Shown: positions 1 through 10,252, numbered from the stretch's first letter. The stretch: 64,000 nt of DNA from Deltaproteobacteria bacterium (GCA_016874755.1 VGTH01000018.1:36666-100665); one strand, 5' to 3'. Made by a program: numbers and translations. Notes: generated from the sequence alone by a model not told the origin.

Positions 1-4
1 TTGT

Positions 5-35
5 AAAATGGAGCGCGCCGCTGGCGCGCCGTTTT
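5..35. terminator. Terminator-like palindrome at the left edge
   Basis: A hairpin with arms GCGCGCC and GGCGCGC around a 3-base loop is flanked by AAAA on the left and GTTTT on the right. It could end a gene lying left of the window, reading in either direction. No gene is visible in the first 90 bases; bases 61-91 carry a fragment of the CGAAACTCGAAAC repeat family. Confidence 0.45.
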
Positions 36-96
36 GGCTGTTGGAGCGATTGGCAGTGCGAAACCTGGAACACGAAACTCGAAACGACCGCTGACC

Positions 97-978
97 ATGG
101 AAGATTTTATCGGCAAAGCAGAAGTTCTTATGGAAGCGCTGCCGTTCATTCGGCGCTTTTATGGGAAGACATTCGTCATAAAATATGGCGGCAACGCCAT
201 GATTGACGAAGAGCTCAAAGCGAGCTTTGCCCAGGACATCGTCTTGCTCAAGTACGTCGGCGTCAATCCGGTGGTGGTCCACGGCGGCGGCCCGCAGATC
301 GACGAAGTGCTGGTCAAGATGGGCATCAAGAGCCAGTTTGTCCGCGGCATGCGCGTGACCGATCAGCAGACGCTCGACATTGTCGAGATGGTGTTGGTTG
401 GCAAGCTCAATAAAGAGATTGTCATGCTCATCAACAAACATGGCGGTATGGCGGTGGGCTTGAGCGGCAAAGACGGCAGCCTCGTAGTCGCGCGCAAAAT
501 GAACGTGACCGTCTCTGAGAACGGCGCGCCGCCCGAAATCATCGATATCGGCATGGTCGGGGAAATCATTGGCATCAATCCGCTGATCATCGAGTCGCTC
601 GATCAGAACAAATTTATCCCCGTGATCGCACCGGTGGGAGCCGGGCGCGAGGGCGAGACCTACAATATCAACGCCGATTTGGTCGCCGGCGAAATCGCCG
701 AAGCGCTGCATGCCGAGAAGCTAATACTCATGACGGATGTTGCCGGTGTCAAAGACAAGAAGGGCGAGCTCTTGAGCACGCTCAAAGTCAATCAAGCGAA
801 AAAGATGATCGAGGACGGTGTTATCGCCTCGGGCATGATCCCCAAAGTCGAATGCTGCATGGAAGCGCTCAAGGGCGGCGTCGAGAAGACTCACATCATC
901 GATGGCCGCGTAAAGCACGCCGTGCTGCTCGAAGCCTTTACCAAGCAGGGAGTCGGGACGGAAGTGGTGCGGAAATGA
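97..978 (+). CDS. argB: Acetylglutamate kinase
   Basis: Second step of arginine synthesis: phosphorylates N-acetylglutamate with ATP in the cytoplasm. The 293-residue product has the usual family length. The phosphate-binding KYGGNAM lies at residues 29-35, VHGGGPQ near 61-67 contacts substrate, and the amino-acid-kinase C-terminal half includes a TDVAGV motif. ATG at 97 was chosen because the upstream in-frame TTG at 34 would add a tail encoded by the dispersed CGAAACTCGAAAC repeat, which is not conserved in the family. The stop overlaps the argD start (ATGA). It is the first gene of a long collinear arginine-lysine cluster; argC and argJ are not in the window. Confidence 0.95.
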   Translation: MEDFIGKAEVLMEALPFIRRFYGKTFVIKYGGNAMIDEELKASFAQDIVLLKYVGVNPVVVHGGGPQIDEVLVKMGIKSQFVRGMRVTDQQTLDIVEMVLVGKLNKEIVMLINKHGGMAVGLSGKDGSLVVARKMNVTVSENGAPPEIIDIGMVGEIIGINPLIIESLDQNKFIPVIAPVGAGREGETYNINADLVAGEIAEALHAEKLILMTDVAGVKDKKGELLSTLKVNQAKKMIEDGVIASGMIPKVECCMEALKGGVEKTHIIDGRVKHAVLLEAFTKQGVGTEVVRK

Positions 979-2168
979 TGAAGAACCGCGATGTCGCCAA
1001 GCTCACCGATCAATATGTCGCGCAAACCTACGGACGTTATCCGATCGCGCTCGTGCGCGGCAAAGGCGCGCGCGTCTGGGACGCCGACGGCAAAGAGTAC
1101 ATCGACTTTCTCGCCGGTATCGCGGTCAATAGCCTCGGCCATTGCCACCCGGCGGTGGTGCGGGCGATCCAGCAGCAAGCCAAGACGCTGATTCACGTTT
1201 CTAATCTCTACCATATTCCACCGCAGTCCGAGCTGGCGCGTGAGCTGTGCCGCCACTCGTTTGCCGACCGCGTGTTCTTTTGCAATAGCGGCGCCGAAGC
1301 CAACGAAGCGGCCATCAAGCTGGCGCGCCGCTACGGCGGCGAGCACCTGGGCGGCAAACATGAAATCCTAACGGCGCAGAATTCTTTTCATGGGCGCACG
1401 CTGGCGACGCTGACGGCCACCGGTCAAGAGAAAGTTCGCGCCGGCTACGATCCGCTGCCGGCGGGCTTCCGGCAGATCCCCTACAACGATCTGGCCGCCG
1501 CCGAGGACGCCATCGATGCAAACAAGACCGTCGGTATCATGATCGAGCCGATCCAAGGCGAAGGCGGCGTTCATGTGCCGGACGACGCCTACATGAAAGG
1601 GCTGCGTGATCTGTGCGATCGGCGCGCCATCTTGCTGATTTTCGACGAAGTGCAGACCGGCATGGGGCGCACCGGCAAGCTCTTTGGCTACGAGCATTTC
1701 GGCGTTGCTCCCGACATCATGACCCTGGCCAAAGCGTTGGCGGGCGGTGTGCCGATGGGAGCGATGCTGGCGCGCGAGAAAGTCGCCAAGAGTTTCGGTC
1801 CCGGCAGCCACGCCTCGACCTTTGGTGGCAACCCATTGGCTTGCAGCGCCGCGTTGGCAGTGATGCGGACGTTGATAACCGGCGGTGTGCTCAGAAGCAG
1901 CATCAAGACCGGTAAGTATTTCGCTCACGCTCTGGAAAAATTCAAAGACAAGTTCCCATTTGTACGCGGCGTGCGCGGCAAGGGGCTGATTCTTGGCTTG
2001 GAGCTCGACATCGAAGGGGCGAAAATTGTCGACGAATGCATGAAAGAGGGGCTATTGCTCAACTGCACGGCGTACAAGATCTTGCGCTTCGTGCCACCGT
2101 TGACGATTACCAACAAAGAAATCGATCGCGGGTTGGCAATTCTAGAAAGAGTGCTGGCGCGTATTTAA
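975..2168 (+). CDS. argD: Acetylornithine aminotransferase
   Basis: PLP-dependent class III aminotransferase converting N-acetylglutamate semialdehyde to N-acetylornithine; members often also act in the succinyl-diaminopimelate route. At 397 residues it is full length. Visible motifs are [12 protein letters not shown] near residue 50, the [16 protein letters not shown] cofactor segment, [12 protein letters not shown], and [10 protein letters not shown] next to the Schiff-base lysine (TLAKALAGG). ATG 975 overlaps the argB stop by four bases, indicating translational coupling. A second in-frame ATG follows at 978 and cannot be excluded. Confidence 0.94.
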   Translation: MMKNRDVAKLTDQYVAQTYGRYPIALVRGKGARVWDADGKEYIDFLAGIAVNSLGHCHPAVVRAIQQQAKTLIHVSNLYHIPPQSELARELCRHSFADRVFFCNSGAEANEAAIKLARRYGGEHLGGKHEILTAQNSFHGRTLATLTATGQEKVRAGYDPLPAGFRQIPYNDLAAAEDAIDANKTVGIMIEPIQGEGGVHVPDDAYMKGLRDLCDRRAILLIFDEVQTGMGRTGKLFGYEHFGVAPDIMTLAKALAGGVPMGAMLAREKVAKSFGPGSHASTFGGNPLACSAALAVMRTLITGGVLRSSIKTGKYFAHALEKFKDKFPFVRGVRGKGLILGLELDIEGAKIVDECMKEGLLLNCTAYKILRFVPPLTITNKEIDRGLAILERVLARI

Positions 2169-2188
2169 CCGTCGCGCAGCGAGATTTC

Positions 2189-3103
2189 ATGGCAAAAAAA
2201 GATTTGCTCAACTACCACCGGCTGAGCCGCGCCGACATCGAGGCGATTTTTCGGCTGGCCGCGGACCTGAAGCACCAGCTCAAAAGCGGCATTGCGCACC
2301 CGCTGCTGGCGCATCGCTGCTTGGCGATGATTTTTGAAAAACCCAGTTTGCGCACGCGGGTGACATTCGAAGCGGGCATGGTCCAGTTGGGCGGCCACGC
2401 GGTGTTTCTGGGGCCCAATGAGGTTCAGCTTGGCGTGCGCGAAACCCCGGCGGATTGCGCGCGCAGCTTGAGCCGCTGGGTCGATATCATCACGGTGCGA
2501 ACCTTTTCTCAGGAGACGCTGGTCGAGATGGCCAACTACGCCACCGTGCCGGTGATCAACGCGTTGTCCGATGAGTCGCACCCCTGCCAGGTGCTGGCCG
2601 ACTGCATGACGTTGATCGAGCACAAAGGTAGTCTGGACGGATTGAAAGTAGCGTTTATCGGCGACGGCAACAACATCGTCCATTCATGGATCGATGCCTG
2701 TGAAAAACTGCCGATCTCCTTTGCGCTGGCCTGCCCGAAGGGGTACGAGCCGTCGGTCAAGATCGTCGAAGAGGCGCGCGCCCACGGCGCCAAGGTTCTG
2801 ATCACCCAGTCGATCGAAGAGGCGCTGGCGGGCGCCGACGTCGTTTACACCGACGTGTGGGCGAGCATGGGCCAAGAGCGCGAGGCGATCGAGCGCGCGC
2901 TGGCGTTTCGCGATTATCAAGTCAACGCCAAGACGGTGGCCATGGCCAAGAAAGACGCGGTGGTGATGCACTGCTTGCCGGCCCACCGCGGCCAAGAAAT
3001 CACCCACGAAGTTTTGGAGGGGCCGCAGTCGATCGCCTTCGATCAAGCGGAAAATCGCTTGCATGTGCAGAAGGCGATCATGGTTTGGTTGCTGCAGGGG
3101 TGA
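2189..3103 (+). CDS. argF: Ornithine carbamoyltransferase
   Basis: Joins ornithine and carbamoyl phosphate to give citrulline. The 304-residue sequence carries the carbamoyl-phosphate motif SLRTR near residue 50, the HPCQ motif near 130, the ornithine-binding DVWASMG near 225 and HCLPAHRG near 265, all expected for OTCase rather than aspartate carbamoyltransferase. ATG 2189 lies 20 bases after the argD stop and is the first start followed by conserved sequence. No residue anomalies were noticed. Confidence 0.95.
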   Translation: MAKKDLLNYHRLSRADIEAIFRLAADLKHQLKSGIAHPLLAHRCLAMIFEKPSLRTRVTFEAGMVQLGGHAVFLGPNEVQLGVRETPADCARSLSRWVDIITVRTFSQETLVEMANYATVPVINALSDESHPCQVLADCMTLIEHKGSLDGLKVAFIGDGNNIVHSWIDACEKLPISFALACPKGYEPSVKIVEEARAHGAKVLITQSIEEALAGADVVYTDVWASMGQEREAIERALAFRDYQVNAKTVAMAKKDAVVMHCLPAHRGQEITHEVLEGPQSIAFDQAENRLHVQKAIMVWLLQG

Positions 3104-3108
3104 GATTG

Positions 3109-3142
3109 GTTTCGGGTTGCGAGTTTCGAGTTCCGGGTTGGA
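3109..3142. repeat. Dispersed CGAAACTCGAAAC-type repeat
   Basis: The argF-argG gap holds TTTCGGGTTGCGAGTTTCG followed by AGTTCCGGGTTGG, the reverse of the GGAACACGAAACTCGAAAC string found at 66-85, 7701-7723, 47211-47242 and 47305-47331. The repeat is present in intergenic DNA only. Its function is unknown. Confidence 0.6.
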
Positions 3143-3219
3143 TCGGCTTAAACTTCGTTCCGACACCATTAACCGCACGGCTCTGATTCTTAGAATAATT
3201 GAGGGAATAAGTAGACAGC

Positions 3220-4428
3220 ATGAACGTCAAGAAAGTGGTGCTCGCCTACTCGGGTGGGTTGGATACTTCGGTGATTTTGCGTTGGTTGATCGAGGAGTAC
3301 GGCTGCGAGGTCGTCGCCTTTTGCGCCGACCTGGGCCAGGGCGAAGATCTGCGCGCGGTGCGCGAAAAAGCATTCAAGACCGGCGCCAGCAAAGTGGTCA
3401 TTGGCGATTTGCGCGAGGAGTTTGTCAAAGATTACGTCTTTCCGATGCTGCGCGCTAACGCAGTGTATGAAGGATCGTATCTGTTGGGAACTTCGATTGC
3501 CCGGCCGTTGATCGCCAAGGGGCAGATTGACGTCGCGCAAAAAGAAAAAGCCGATGCGGTGTCGCACGGCGCCACCGGCAAGGGCAACGATCAAGTGCGC
3601 TTCGAGCTGACCTATTACGCGCTGAAGCCAGGCATCAAAGTCATTGCGCCTTGGCGGTTATGGACTCTGAACGCGCGCTCGACGCTGATCGACTACGCCA
3701 AGAAACACAACATTCCGGTGCCGGTGACCAAAGCCAAGCCCTACAGCACCGACCGCAACCTGTTTCACATTAGCTACGAAGGCGGCATTCTCGAAGACCC
3801 GTGGTCGGAGCCGCCGGCGGACATGTTCGTCTGGTGTCAATCGGTCGAGAAAGCGCCCAACCGTCCGGAGTATGTCGAGATCGATTATCTGCGCGGCAAC
3901 CCCGTCGCCGTCAACGGCCGCAAACTCTCGCCGGCGAATTTGCTGGCGCGCTTGAACGACATTGGCGCCAAGCATGGCGTCGGCCGTGTGGATCTCGTGG
4001 AGAACCGCTACGTTGGCATGAAATCGCGCGGCGTCTACGAAACTCCCGGCGGGACGATCCTGCACACCGCGCACCGAGCGCTCGAGTCGATCACCCTGGA
4101 CCGCGAAGTGTTGCGGCTGCGCGACTCGCTGATCCCGCGCTACGCCGAAATGATTTACTACGGCTACTGGTTTGCGCCGGAGCGCGAAGTGCTGCAGCGC
4201 GCCATCGATGCGGCGCAAGCCAACGTCACCGGGCGCGTGCGGCTAAAGCTTTACAAAGGCAACGTGATGGTTGCCGGAAGAAAGTCGGAGTACTCGCTCT
4301 ACGATCCCGATATCGCGACCTTCGAGGCCGATCAGGTCTACCGGCAGGCGGATGCGGATGGTTTCATTCGCTTGAATGCGCTGCGGCTGCGATTGCAAAA
4401 AATCGCGAAAAGTCGAAGTAAAAAGTAA
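3220..4428 (+). CDS. argG: Argininosuccinate synthase
   Basis: ATP-dependent condensation of citrulline and aspartate. The 402-residue product has the P-loop-like [12 protein letters not shown] at residues 9-20, the citrulline-binding [15 protein letters not shown] near 85-100, and [13 protein letters not shown] near 117-129. ATG 3220 is preceded by a GAGGGA ribosome-binding site at a suitable distance. The gene lies between argF and argH, giving a continuous route from ornithine to argininosuccinate. Confidence 0.96.
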   Translation: MNVKKVVLAYSGGLDTSVILRWLIEEYGCEVVAFCADLGQGEDLRAVREKAFKTGASKVVIGDLREEFVKDYVFPMLRANAVYEGSYLLGTSIARPLIAKGQIDVAQKEKADAVSHGATGKGNDQVRFELTYYALKPGIKVIAPWRLWTLNARSTLIDYAKKHNIPVPVTKAKPYSTDRNLFHISYEGGILEDPWSEPPADMFVWCQSVEKAPNRPEYVEIDYLRGNPVAVNGRKLSPANLLARLNDIGAKHGVGRVDLVENRYVGMKSRGVYETPGGTILHTAHRALESITLDREVLRLRDSLIPRYAEMIYYGYWFAPEREVLQRAIDAAQANVTGRVRLKLYKGNVMVAGRKSEYSLYDPDIATFEADQVYRQADADGFIRLNALRLRLQKIAKSRSKK

Positions 4429-4475
4429 AAATTCAAGATTAAAAACCCTGAGAACGCGCATCCCACCCCCACCCC

Positions 4476-5915
4476 TTGGCAGATGCCTCCGTGAAATCCA
4501 AAATCCAAAATCCAAAATCTAAAATAGGCGGGGTCCGCCGTGCGGCGCGGCCCAAAAAGCTTTGGGGCGGCCGCTTTACGGCTGCGACTAGCGATGCGGT
4601 CGAGGCGTTTACCGCCTCGGTCGATATCGACTCGCGGCTCTATCGCCATGATATCGAGGGCAGCATCGCCCATGCGAAGATGTTGGCCAAGCAGCGCATT
4701 ATCAAATCCAGCGAAGCGGCGCAGATTGTCCGCGGCTTAAAAGCCGTGCAGCAGGAAATCGAGTCGGGCCGCTTCAAGTTCTCGCAGGCCGACGAAGATG
4801 TGCACATGAACATCGAGCGCCGGCTCACCGAAAAAATCGGCGCCGCCGGCGGCAAGCTGCATACGGCGCGCAGCCGCAACGATCAGGTGGCGCTCGATAT
4901 GCGGCTCTTCCTGCGGGAAGAGTTGGCGCAGATCGGTGCAAGCTTGGGCCGGCTGTGCCAGGCGTTTGCCGGCGCTGCTAAGCGCAATATCGATGTCATC
5001 ATGCCGGGCTATACCCATTTGCAGCGGGCGCAGCCGGTGTTGTTCGCCCATCACTTGCTGGCCTATCACGACATGTTCGCGCGCGATCGCGCGCGCTTTG
5101 CAGATTGCCGCGAGCGCACGAATGTATTGCCGCTCGGCGCCGGCGCGCTGGCGGGCACGACCCACCCCATCGACCGCAACTACGTGGCGCAGCTGCTGAG
5201 TTTCCCGCGTGTGGCGCCCAATAGCATCGACGCGGTCAGCGATCGCGATTTTATTTTAGAGTTTCTCGCCGCCAGCTCGATTCTCTTCGTCCACCTGAGC
5301 CGGCTTTCCGAAGAGCTGATTCTCTGGTCGAGTCAGGAGTTTTCGTTTGTCGAGCTGCCCGATCGCTACTGCACCGGCAGCTCGATGATGCCGCAGAAAA
5401 AAAATCCCGATGTGCCGGAGTTGATTCGCGGCAAAACTGGCCGGGTCTTCGGCCATCTCAACGCGCTCTTGACGATCATGAAGGGCTTGCCGCTGGCGTA
5501 TAACCGAGATCTACAAGAGGACAAGCTGCCGCTGTTCGACACCGTCGACACGGTGAAAACCTGTTTGCAGCTGATGGCGGAGATCGTCGGCGGCATGAAA
5601 GTGCGGCGCGGCAACATGCTGGCAGCAGTGCGCGACGGCTTCATGAATGCCACGGATTTGGCCGACTACCTGGTGCCGCGCGGTGTGCCGTTTCGCGAGG
5701 CCCACGCAGTGGCCGGCCGCGTGGTGCAGCACTGCATTGCGCAGCGGCGGCGCATCGAGGAGCTGCCGCTCTCGGAACTCCAAGCATTTTCTGCTAAGTT
5801 CGCCAAAGACGTTTACGGTTATCTCTCGGCGGAAGCGATGGTGCAGCGGCGCCGTTCGCTGGGGGGCACGGCGCGCGCCAATGTATTGCGTCGCCTGAAG
5901 GAGTTGGGGGCGTAG
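4476..5915 (+). CDS. argH: Argininosuccinate lyase
   Basis: Splits argininosuccinate into arginine and fumarate. The fumarase/aspartase-superfamily signature [12 protein letters not shown] sits near residues 301-312, with [13 protein letters not shown] near 129-141 and TPGYTHLQ-like [11 protein letters not shown] near 178. Family similarity begins only at about residue 28 (KKLWGGRF). The first ~25 residues are encoded by an AAATCCAAAATCC intergenic repeat. There is no ATG: the possible starts are TTG 4476 or GTG 4491, both upstream of the repeat, so the repeat must be translated unless a rarer start is used. Confidence 0.93.
   Translation: MADASVKSKIQNPKSKIGGVRRAARPKKLWGGRFTAATSDAVEAFTASVDIDSRLYRHDIEGSIAHAKMLAKQRIIKSSEAAQIVRGLKAVQQEIESGRFKFSQADEDVHMNIERRLTEKIGAAGGKLHTARSRNDQVALDMRLFLREELAQIGASLGRLCQAFAGAAKRNIDVIMPGYTHLQRAQPVLFAHHLLAYHDMFARDRARFADCRERTNVLPLGAGALAGTTHPIDRNYVAQLLSFPRVAPNSIDAVSDRDFILEFLAASSILFVHLSRLSEELILWSSQEFSFVELPDRYCTGSSMMPQKKNPDVPELIRGKTGRVFGHLNALLTIMKGLPLAYNRDLQEDKLPLFDTVDTVKTCLQLMAEIVGGMKVRRGNMLAAVRDGFMNATDLADYLVPRGVPFREAHAVAGRVVQHCIAQRRRIEELPLSELQAFSAKFAKDVYGYLSAEAMVQRRRSLGGTARANVLRRLKELGA
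4494..4526. repeat. AAATCCAAAATCC low-complexity repeat inside the argH N-terminus
   Basis: Three near-perfect copies of an AATCCAAA unit, ending in AATCTAAAATAGG. This string type is typical of intergenic dispersed repeats, yet here it lies in frame within the 5' end of argH and encodes the residues [13 protein letters not shown]. Confidence 0.7.
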
Positions 5916-6353
5916 ATGAGAATATTTGTGTGGGCCCTTGCATTAGCGTTGTTCGCCGGCGGCTGCGGTAAAAAAGCCGATCCGCGCGCACCTGAGCTGG
6001 CGGCACCGGAGCGCATCACCAATTTGCGCGCTCAAAGCGCTGCGGACGGCATAAGTCTTTCATGGAATCGGCCTTCGCAATATGTCGACGGCCGTGAGCT
6101 CAAAGATCTGGCGAGCTTTGTGATTTTCCGCAAGGATCTCCCCCAGAACTGCCTGGACTGCCCGGTGCCCTATCGGCAGTTGACCACCGTATCCGTCGAA
6201 GATCGCGACAAGTTCGCCAAACAGCGGCAGTACCGTTTTGTCGACGCCAATGTGCAGCCTAAGTCGGTCTACCGTTATCGTGTCACGTCGCAGCTAACCG
6301 ACGGCACGCTGGGCGAGCCGTCCAACGAAATTGAAATAGTCCGAGGTCCTTAA
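5916..6353 (+). CDS. Small lipoprotein with a fibronectin-III-like domain
   Basis: A 145-residue protein with a lipoprotein signal: a hydrophobic run at residues 3-15, then GGCGKKADPRAP, so Cys17 or Cys18 region is lipidated after signal peptidase II cleavage. The mature part (about residues 30-143) reads like one fibronectin type III fold, with APERITNLRAQSAADGISLSW, a conserved Trp and YRYRVTSQ. It fits exactly between argH and lysA: ATG 5916 abuts the argH stop and the lysA start overlaps its own stop by one base. In many Proteobacteria the LptM/YifL lipoprotein sits beside lysA-dapF, so this may be a positional relative, but the FN3 domain differs. Exact role unknown. Confidence 0.75.
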   Translation: MRIFVWALALALFAGGCGKKADPRAPELAAPERITNLRAQSAADGISLSWNRPSQYVDGRELKDLASFVIFRKDLPQNCLDCPVPYRQLTTVSVEDRDKFAKQRQYRFVDANVQPKSVYRYRVTSQLTDGTLGEPSNEIEIVRGP

Positions 6354-7624
6354 TGAACCATTTCGAATATCGCAACGGCGAAATGTTCGCGGAAGAGGTT
6401 CCGCTTAAACGCATCGCCAAAGAGGTCGGCACGCCGGCTTATGTCTACAGCCTGGCCACGCTCAAGCGCCATTACAACGTCTTTGACCAAGCGTTTGCCA
6501 AGGTGCCGCATATCGTCTGTTTTTCCATCAAAGCGAATTCCAATCTCGCTTTGCTGCGCGCCTTCGCCAAGCAGGGTAGCGGCTTTGACATCGTTTCGGG
6601 CGGCGAGCTGTTTCGCGCTTTGAAAGTAGGCGCCGATCCCAAGAAGATCGTCTTCTCGGGCGTCGCCAAGAAAAAAGATGAAATTGAGTACGCCCTCAAT
6701 AGCAGCATTCTGATGTTCAACGTCGAGTCCGAGCATGAGCTTGCAGCGTTGAACGAGATTGCCGCCGGCATTGGCAAGAAGGCGCCGATCAGTTTGCGCG
6801 TCAACCCCGACGTCGATCCGCAGACCCATCCGTATATTTCCACCGGCATGAAGAAGGCCAAGTTCGGCGTCGATATCAAAAAATCCATCGACACCTACAA
6901 GAAAGCGGTGGCGATGAAAAATATCGACGTCGTCGGCGTCGACTGCCACATCGGCTCGCAGTTGACTTCGGTGACGCCCTTCGTCGATGCGCTGGCCAAA
7001 GTCCGCGAATATCTCGACCGTGTCTTAGTCGGTGAGATGAAAAAAGAAGGGGCGCAGATCAAATATCTCGACCTGGGCGGCGGCTTGGGCATCAACTATA
7101 ACGATGAGAAACCACCGCTGCCGGACGAATACGCCAGCGCGATTATCAAAGGCCTGGACGGGTTGGATGTGACTCTGGTGCTGGAGCCGGGCCGCGTAAT
7201 CGTCGGCAATGCCGGCGTGCTCTTGACGGAAGTGCAGTACATCAAAGAGACGGATACGAAAAAGTTTGTCATCATCGACGCCGGCATGAACGATCTGATT
7301 CGTCCGGCGCTGTACGGCTCATTCATGGCGATCAAGCCGGTGGCCGAGTCGAGGGCGGAGAGAATCACCGCCGACGTCGTCGGACCTATCTGTGAGACCG
7401 GTGACTTCTTCGCCCACGACCGCGAGATCGCCCGGCCGCAGCGCGGCGATCTGCTTTCGGTGATGAGCGCCGGCGCCTACGGTTTTACCATGGCGTCGAA
7501 TTATAATTCGCATCCCAAGCCGCCCGAAGTGTTGGTCGACGGCGACAAGTATTACGTGGTGCGCAAGCGCGAGACTTTCGATGACTTGATCAATGGCGAG
7601 GTGATACCGGCAACGCTGCAGTAA
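6353..7624 (+). CDS. lysA: Diaminopimelate decarboxylase
   Basis: Last step of lysine synthesis, decarboxylating meso-diaminopimelate with PLP. The 423-residue group IV decarboxylase has the PLP lysine in CFSIKANSN (near residue 60), DCHIGSQ near 198, the glycine-rich LDLGGGLGINY near 240, LEPGR near 280, and ICETGDFF plus the C-terminal AYGFTMASNYNS substrate segment. The start overlaps the upstream lipoprotein stop by one base, so translation is probably coupled. Confidence 0.96.
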   Translation: MNHFEYRNGEMFAEEVPLKRIAKEVGTPAYVYSLATLKRHYNVFDQAFAKVPHIVCFSIKANSNLALLRAFAKQGSGFDIVSGGELFRALKVGADPKKIVFSGVAKKKDEIEYALNSSILMFNVESEHELAALNEIAAGIGKKAPISLRVNPDVDPQTHPYISTGMKKAKFGVDIKKSIDTYKKAVAMKNIDVVGVDCHIGSQLTSVTPFVDALAKVREYLDRVLVGEMKKEGAQIKYLDLGGGLGINYNDEKPPLPDEYASAIIKGLDGLDVTLVLEPGRVIVGNAGVLLTEVQYIKETDTKKFVIIDAGMNDLIRPALYGSFMAIKPVAESRAERITADVVGPICETGDFFAHDREIARPQRGDLLSVMSAGAYGFTMASNYNSHPKPPEVLVDGDKYYVVRKRETFDDLINGEVIPATLQ

Positions 7625-7690
7625 CAAACCTTTAGCGTTTGAGAAGTCGGTTCGCTGTTTCAACACGAATCAGAGGCTATCAACTGAGCG

Positions 7691-7726
7691 AAAACCCGTA
7701 ACTCGGAACACGAAACTCGAAACTGG
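7691..7726. repeat. Dispersed CGAAACTCGAAAC-type repeat
   Basis: The lysA-dapF gap (115 bases) carries AACCCGTAACTCGGAACACG followed by AAACTCGAAACTGG, another copy of the family seen at 61-91. No gene fits in this gap. Confidence 0.6.
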
Positions 7727-7739
7727 ACCGAAGGTCCCC

Positions 7740-8561
7740 ATGGAAATCCTCTTCACAAAAATGCATGGCGCAGGCAATGATTTTGTTTTCCTCGATTGCC
7801 TGAAGCAGGACTATGGCTCGCTCGAAGCCGTTGCAAAGAAACTTTGCGACCGCCGCTTCGGCATCGGTGCAGATCAGCTTTTGACGGTGCACGCGTCCAA
7901 GGTCGCCGACTTCAAGATGGAGATCTACAACGCCGACGGCAGCCAGGTGGAGATGTGCGGCAACGGTATTCGCTGCTTTGCCAAGTACGTCTACGATCAT
8001 GGCATTACCAAAAAGCGCGAGCTCGAGGTTGAAACCTTGGCGGGCATCATTCGCCCGCGCATCGTTGGTGAGCTTGTCGAAGTCGACATGGGCGAGCCAA
8101 TTCTCGATGGCCGCAAAATTCCGGCGGATGCCGACGGCCAGATTGTCAACCGTCCGCTGACTGTTGACGGCAAGACCTACACGGTCACCTGCGTGTCCAT
8201 GGGCAACCCGCACTGTGTGCTTTATCTCGACGACATCGATTCCCTCGATCTGGAAAAAATCGGGCCGCGCTTCGAGCACCATGCTTTCTTTCCCAAAAGG
8301 GTGAATACCGAGTTCATCAAAGTCTTGAAGCGTGACGAAGTGAACATGCGCGTCTGGGAGCGCGGTGCAGGGGAAACCTGGGCATGCGGTACCGGCGCTT
8401 CGGCCGTGGCGGTGGCGGGAGTCTTAGCTGGCAAGACCGATCGTCAGCTGACGCTGCATCTCAAGGGCGGCGATCTTTCCATTGAGTGGCGCGAGAGCAA
8501 TAATCGGGTTTATATGACGGGAGGCGCGGAAGAGGTTTTTCACGGGAGCGTGAAGGTTTAG
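7740..8561 (+). CDS. dapF: Diaminopimelate epimerase
   Basis: Interconverts LL- and meso-diaminopimelate by a two-cysteine, cofactor-free mechanism. Both catalytic cysteines are visible: MCGNGIRC near residue 73 and ACGTGASA near 216. GAGNDF at residues 10-15 is also conserved. The 273-residue length is normal. dapA starts 8 bases after the stop, with an AGGAG site inside the gap. Confidence 0.96.
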   Translation: MEILFTKMHGAGNDFVFLDCLKQDYGSLEAVAKKLCDRRFGIGADQLLTVHASKVADFKMEIYNADGSQVEMCGNGIRCFAKYVYDHGITKKRELEVETLAGIIRPRIVGELVEVDMGEPILDGRKIPADADGQIVNRPLTVDGKTYTVTCVSMGNPHCVLYLDDIDSLDLEKIGPRFEHHAFFPKRVNTEFIKVLKRDEVNMRVWERGAGETWACGTGASAVAVAGVLAGKTDRQLTLHLKGGDLSIEWRESNNRVYMTGGAEEVFHGSVKV

Positions 8562-8569
8562 GAGTCGTT

Positions 8570-9445
8570 ATGTTTACCGGTTCGATGGTCGCATTAGTCA
8601 CGCCGTTCAAGAACGACAAAGTCGATTGGCAGAGCTTGGAAAGCCTGGTCGAATTTCATGTTCAAAACGGCACCCATGGGATCGTCCCGTGCGGCACGAC
8701 CGGCGAGTCGGCCACGCTCAGCCATGCCGAGCATGACGAGGTCATACGCACGGTCATCAAGTCCGTGCGCGGACGCGTGCCGGTGATCGCCGGCACCGGG
8801 TCCAATTCCACGGACGAAGCGGTGCGCCTGACCAAAGAGGCGGAGCGCTCCGGCGCCAGCGGCGCGCTGATGATTTCACCGTATTACAACCGGCCTACTC
8901 AAGAAGGCATCTACCAGCACTACAAAAAAGTTGCCTCGGAAGTCGGTATTCCGATCATTGTTTACAACATCCCTGGCCGCACCGGCTCAAAGATTGAGCC
9001 GGAGACGCTGGCGCGCATGGCGGAAATTGGAAATATCGCCGGCGTGAAAGAAGCCACCGGCTCGGTGGACCAGGCGATCGATGTCATTCGCCTCTGCGGT
9101 GACAAGCTCGCGGTTTATTCCGGCGAGGATTCGCTGATTTATTCGCTCATGACGCTCGGTGGCAAAGGGGTGATTTCCACCGTCGCCAACGTCGCACCCA
9201 AACAAACCGCGCAATTGACGGAAGCCTGTCTGAAGGGCGACTGGAACATAGGACGAAAAATCCAGTTCGATTTAATTCCGCTGATTCGCGCTCTTTTCAT
9301 CGAAACCAATCCGATCCCGGTGAAGACCGCGCTTGCCATGATGGGCAAATGCTCCGGCGAGTTGCGCTTGCCAATGACGGCGATGGCCGAAGGCAACGTC
9401 AAGAAATTGCGCGAGAGCATGACCCATTTCGGATTGCTCCACTAA
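8570..9445 (+). CDS. dapA: 4-hydroxy-tetrahydrodipicolinate synthase
   Basis: Condenses pyruvate and aspartate semialdehyde, the committed step of the DAP route. The 291-residue TIM-barrel protein has the CGTTGE motif near residues 42-47, PYYNRPTQEG near 105, the catalytic Tyr in YNIPGRTG near 132, and the Schiff-base Lys in GVKEATGS near 160. An AGGAG ribosome site lies just before ATG 8570. dapB starts 3 bases after its stop. Confidence 0.96.
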   Translation: MFTGSMVALVTPFKNDKVDWQSLESLVEFHVQNGTHGIVPCGTTGESATLSHAEHDEVIRTVIKSVRGRVPVIAGTGSNSTDEAVRLTKEAERSGASGALMISPYYNRPTQEGIYQHYKKVASEVGIPIIVYNIPGRTGSKIEPETLARMAEIGNIAGVKEATGSVDQAIDVIRLCGDKLAVYSGEDSLIYSLMTLGGKGVISTVANVAPKQTAQLTEACLKGDWNIGRKIQFDLIPLIRALFIETNPIPVKTALAMMGKCSGELRLPMTAMAEGNVKKLRESMTHFGLLH

Positions 9446-9448
9446 TCC

Positions 9449-10252
9449 ATGCCCTTGAACATCATCGTCTGCGGCGTCGGCGGGCGGATGGGTGGCGCGG
9501 TCATCCGTGCACTCTCACAGCACCCCGGTGCCAAGCTCGTCGCTGCGATCGACAAGCCCGGCAGTGCGCGGCTCGGCAAAGATGCCGGAGAGAGCTCCGG
9601 TGCGGGCGCTGCCGGCGTCGCGATCACGGATCGCATCGAATCATTTCTCAACTCGAAGACGGTGATGGTCGACTTTACCAATCCCGAAGCGTCATTGAGC
9701 TATCTACAAGCTGCGGCGAAGGTAAAAACGCCGGTGGTGATCGCCACCACAGGTTTCAATGCCTCGCAGTTGGCGGAGATTCAGCGGCTTGCCAAAAAAA
9801 CTCCCACTCTGCTGTCTGCCAACACGAGCTTGGGTGTCAACGTACTTGTCTCACTGCTTGGCAAAGCGGCCAAGATGCTCGGCGACGACTACGACGTCGA
9901 GATCATCGAAGCGCACCACCGCTTCAAAAAAGACGCGCCGAGCGGCACGGCGCTAGCACTCGGTCGTTCGGTGGCGCAGGCGCTTGATCGCGATCTGGAT
10001 AAGGTAAGTCTCAACGGCCGCAAGGGCATTGTCGGCGAGCGCTCGAAAAAAGAGATCGCGCTGCTGTCCGTTCGCGCCGGCGATATCGTCGGCGAGCACA
10101 CGGTCATCTTTGGCGGCATCGGCGAGCGCCTGGAGTTCATCCACCGCGCCCACAGCCGCGACACCTTCGCCCACGGCGCTATCCGCGCCGCGCAGTGGCT
10201 GGCAAAGAAAAAGCCCGGCCTTTATAGCATGCAGGACATGCTCGGGTTGTAG
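9449..10252 (+). CDS. dapB: 4-hydroxy-tetrahydrodipicolinate reductase
   Basis: NAD(P)H-dependent reductase following DapA. The Rossmann motif GVGGRMGG lies at residues 8-15, and the catalytic and substrate segment EAHHRFKKDAPSGTA near 153-167. At 267 residues it is full length. It is the last gene of the arg-lys run; no dapL, dapD or ddh follows, so the route from tetrahydrodipicolinate to LL-DAP must be encoded elsewhere. Confidence 0.95.
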   Translation: MPLNIIVCGVGGRMGGAVIRALSQHPGAKLVAAIDKPGSARLGKDAGESSGAGAAGVAITDRIESFLNSKTVMVDFTNPEASLSYLQAAAKVKTPVVIATTGFNASQLAEIQRLAKKTPTLLSANTSLGVNVLVSLLGKAAKMLGDDYDVEIIEAHHRFKKDAPSGTALALGRSVAQALDRDLDKVSLNGRKGIVGERSKKEIALLSVRAGDIVGEHTVIFGGIGERLEFIHRAHSRDTFAHGAIRAAQWLAKKKPGLYSMQDMLGL

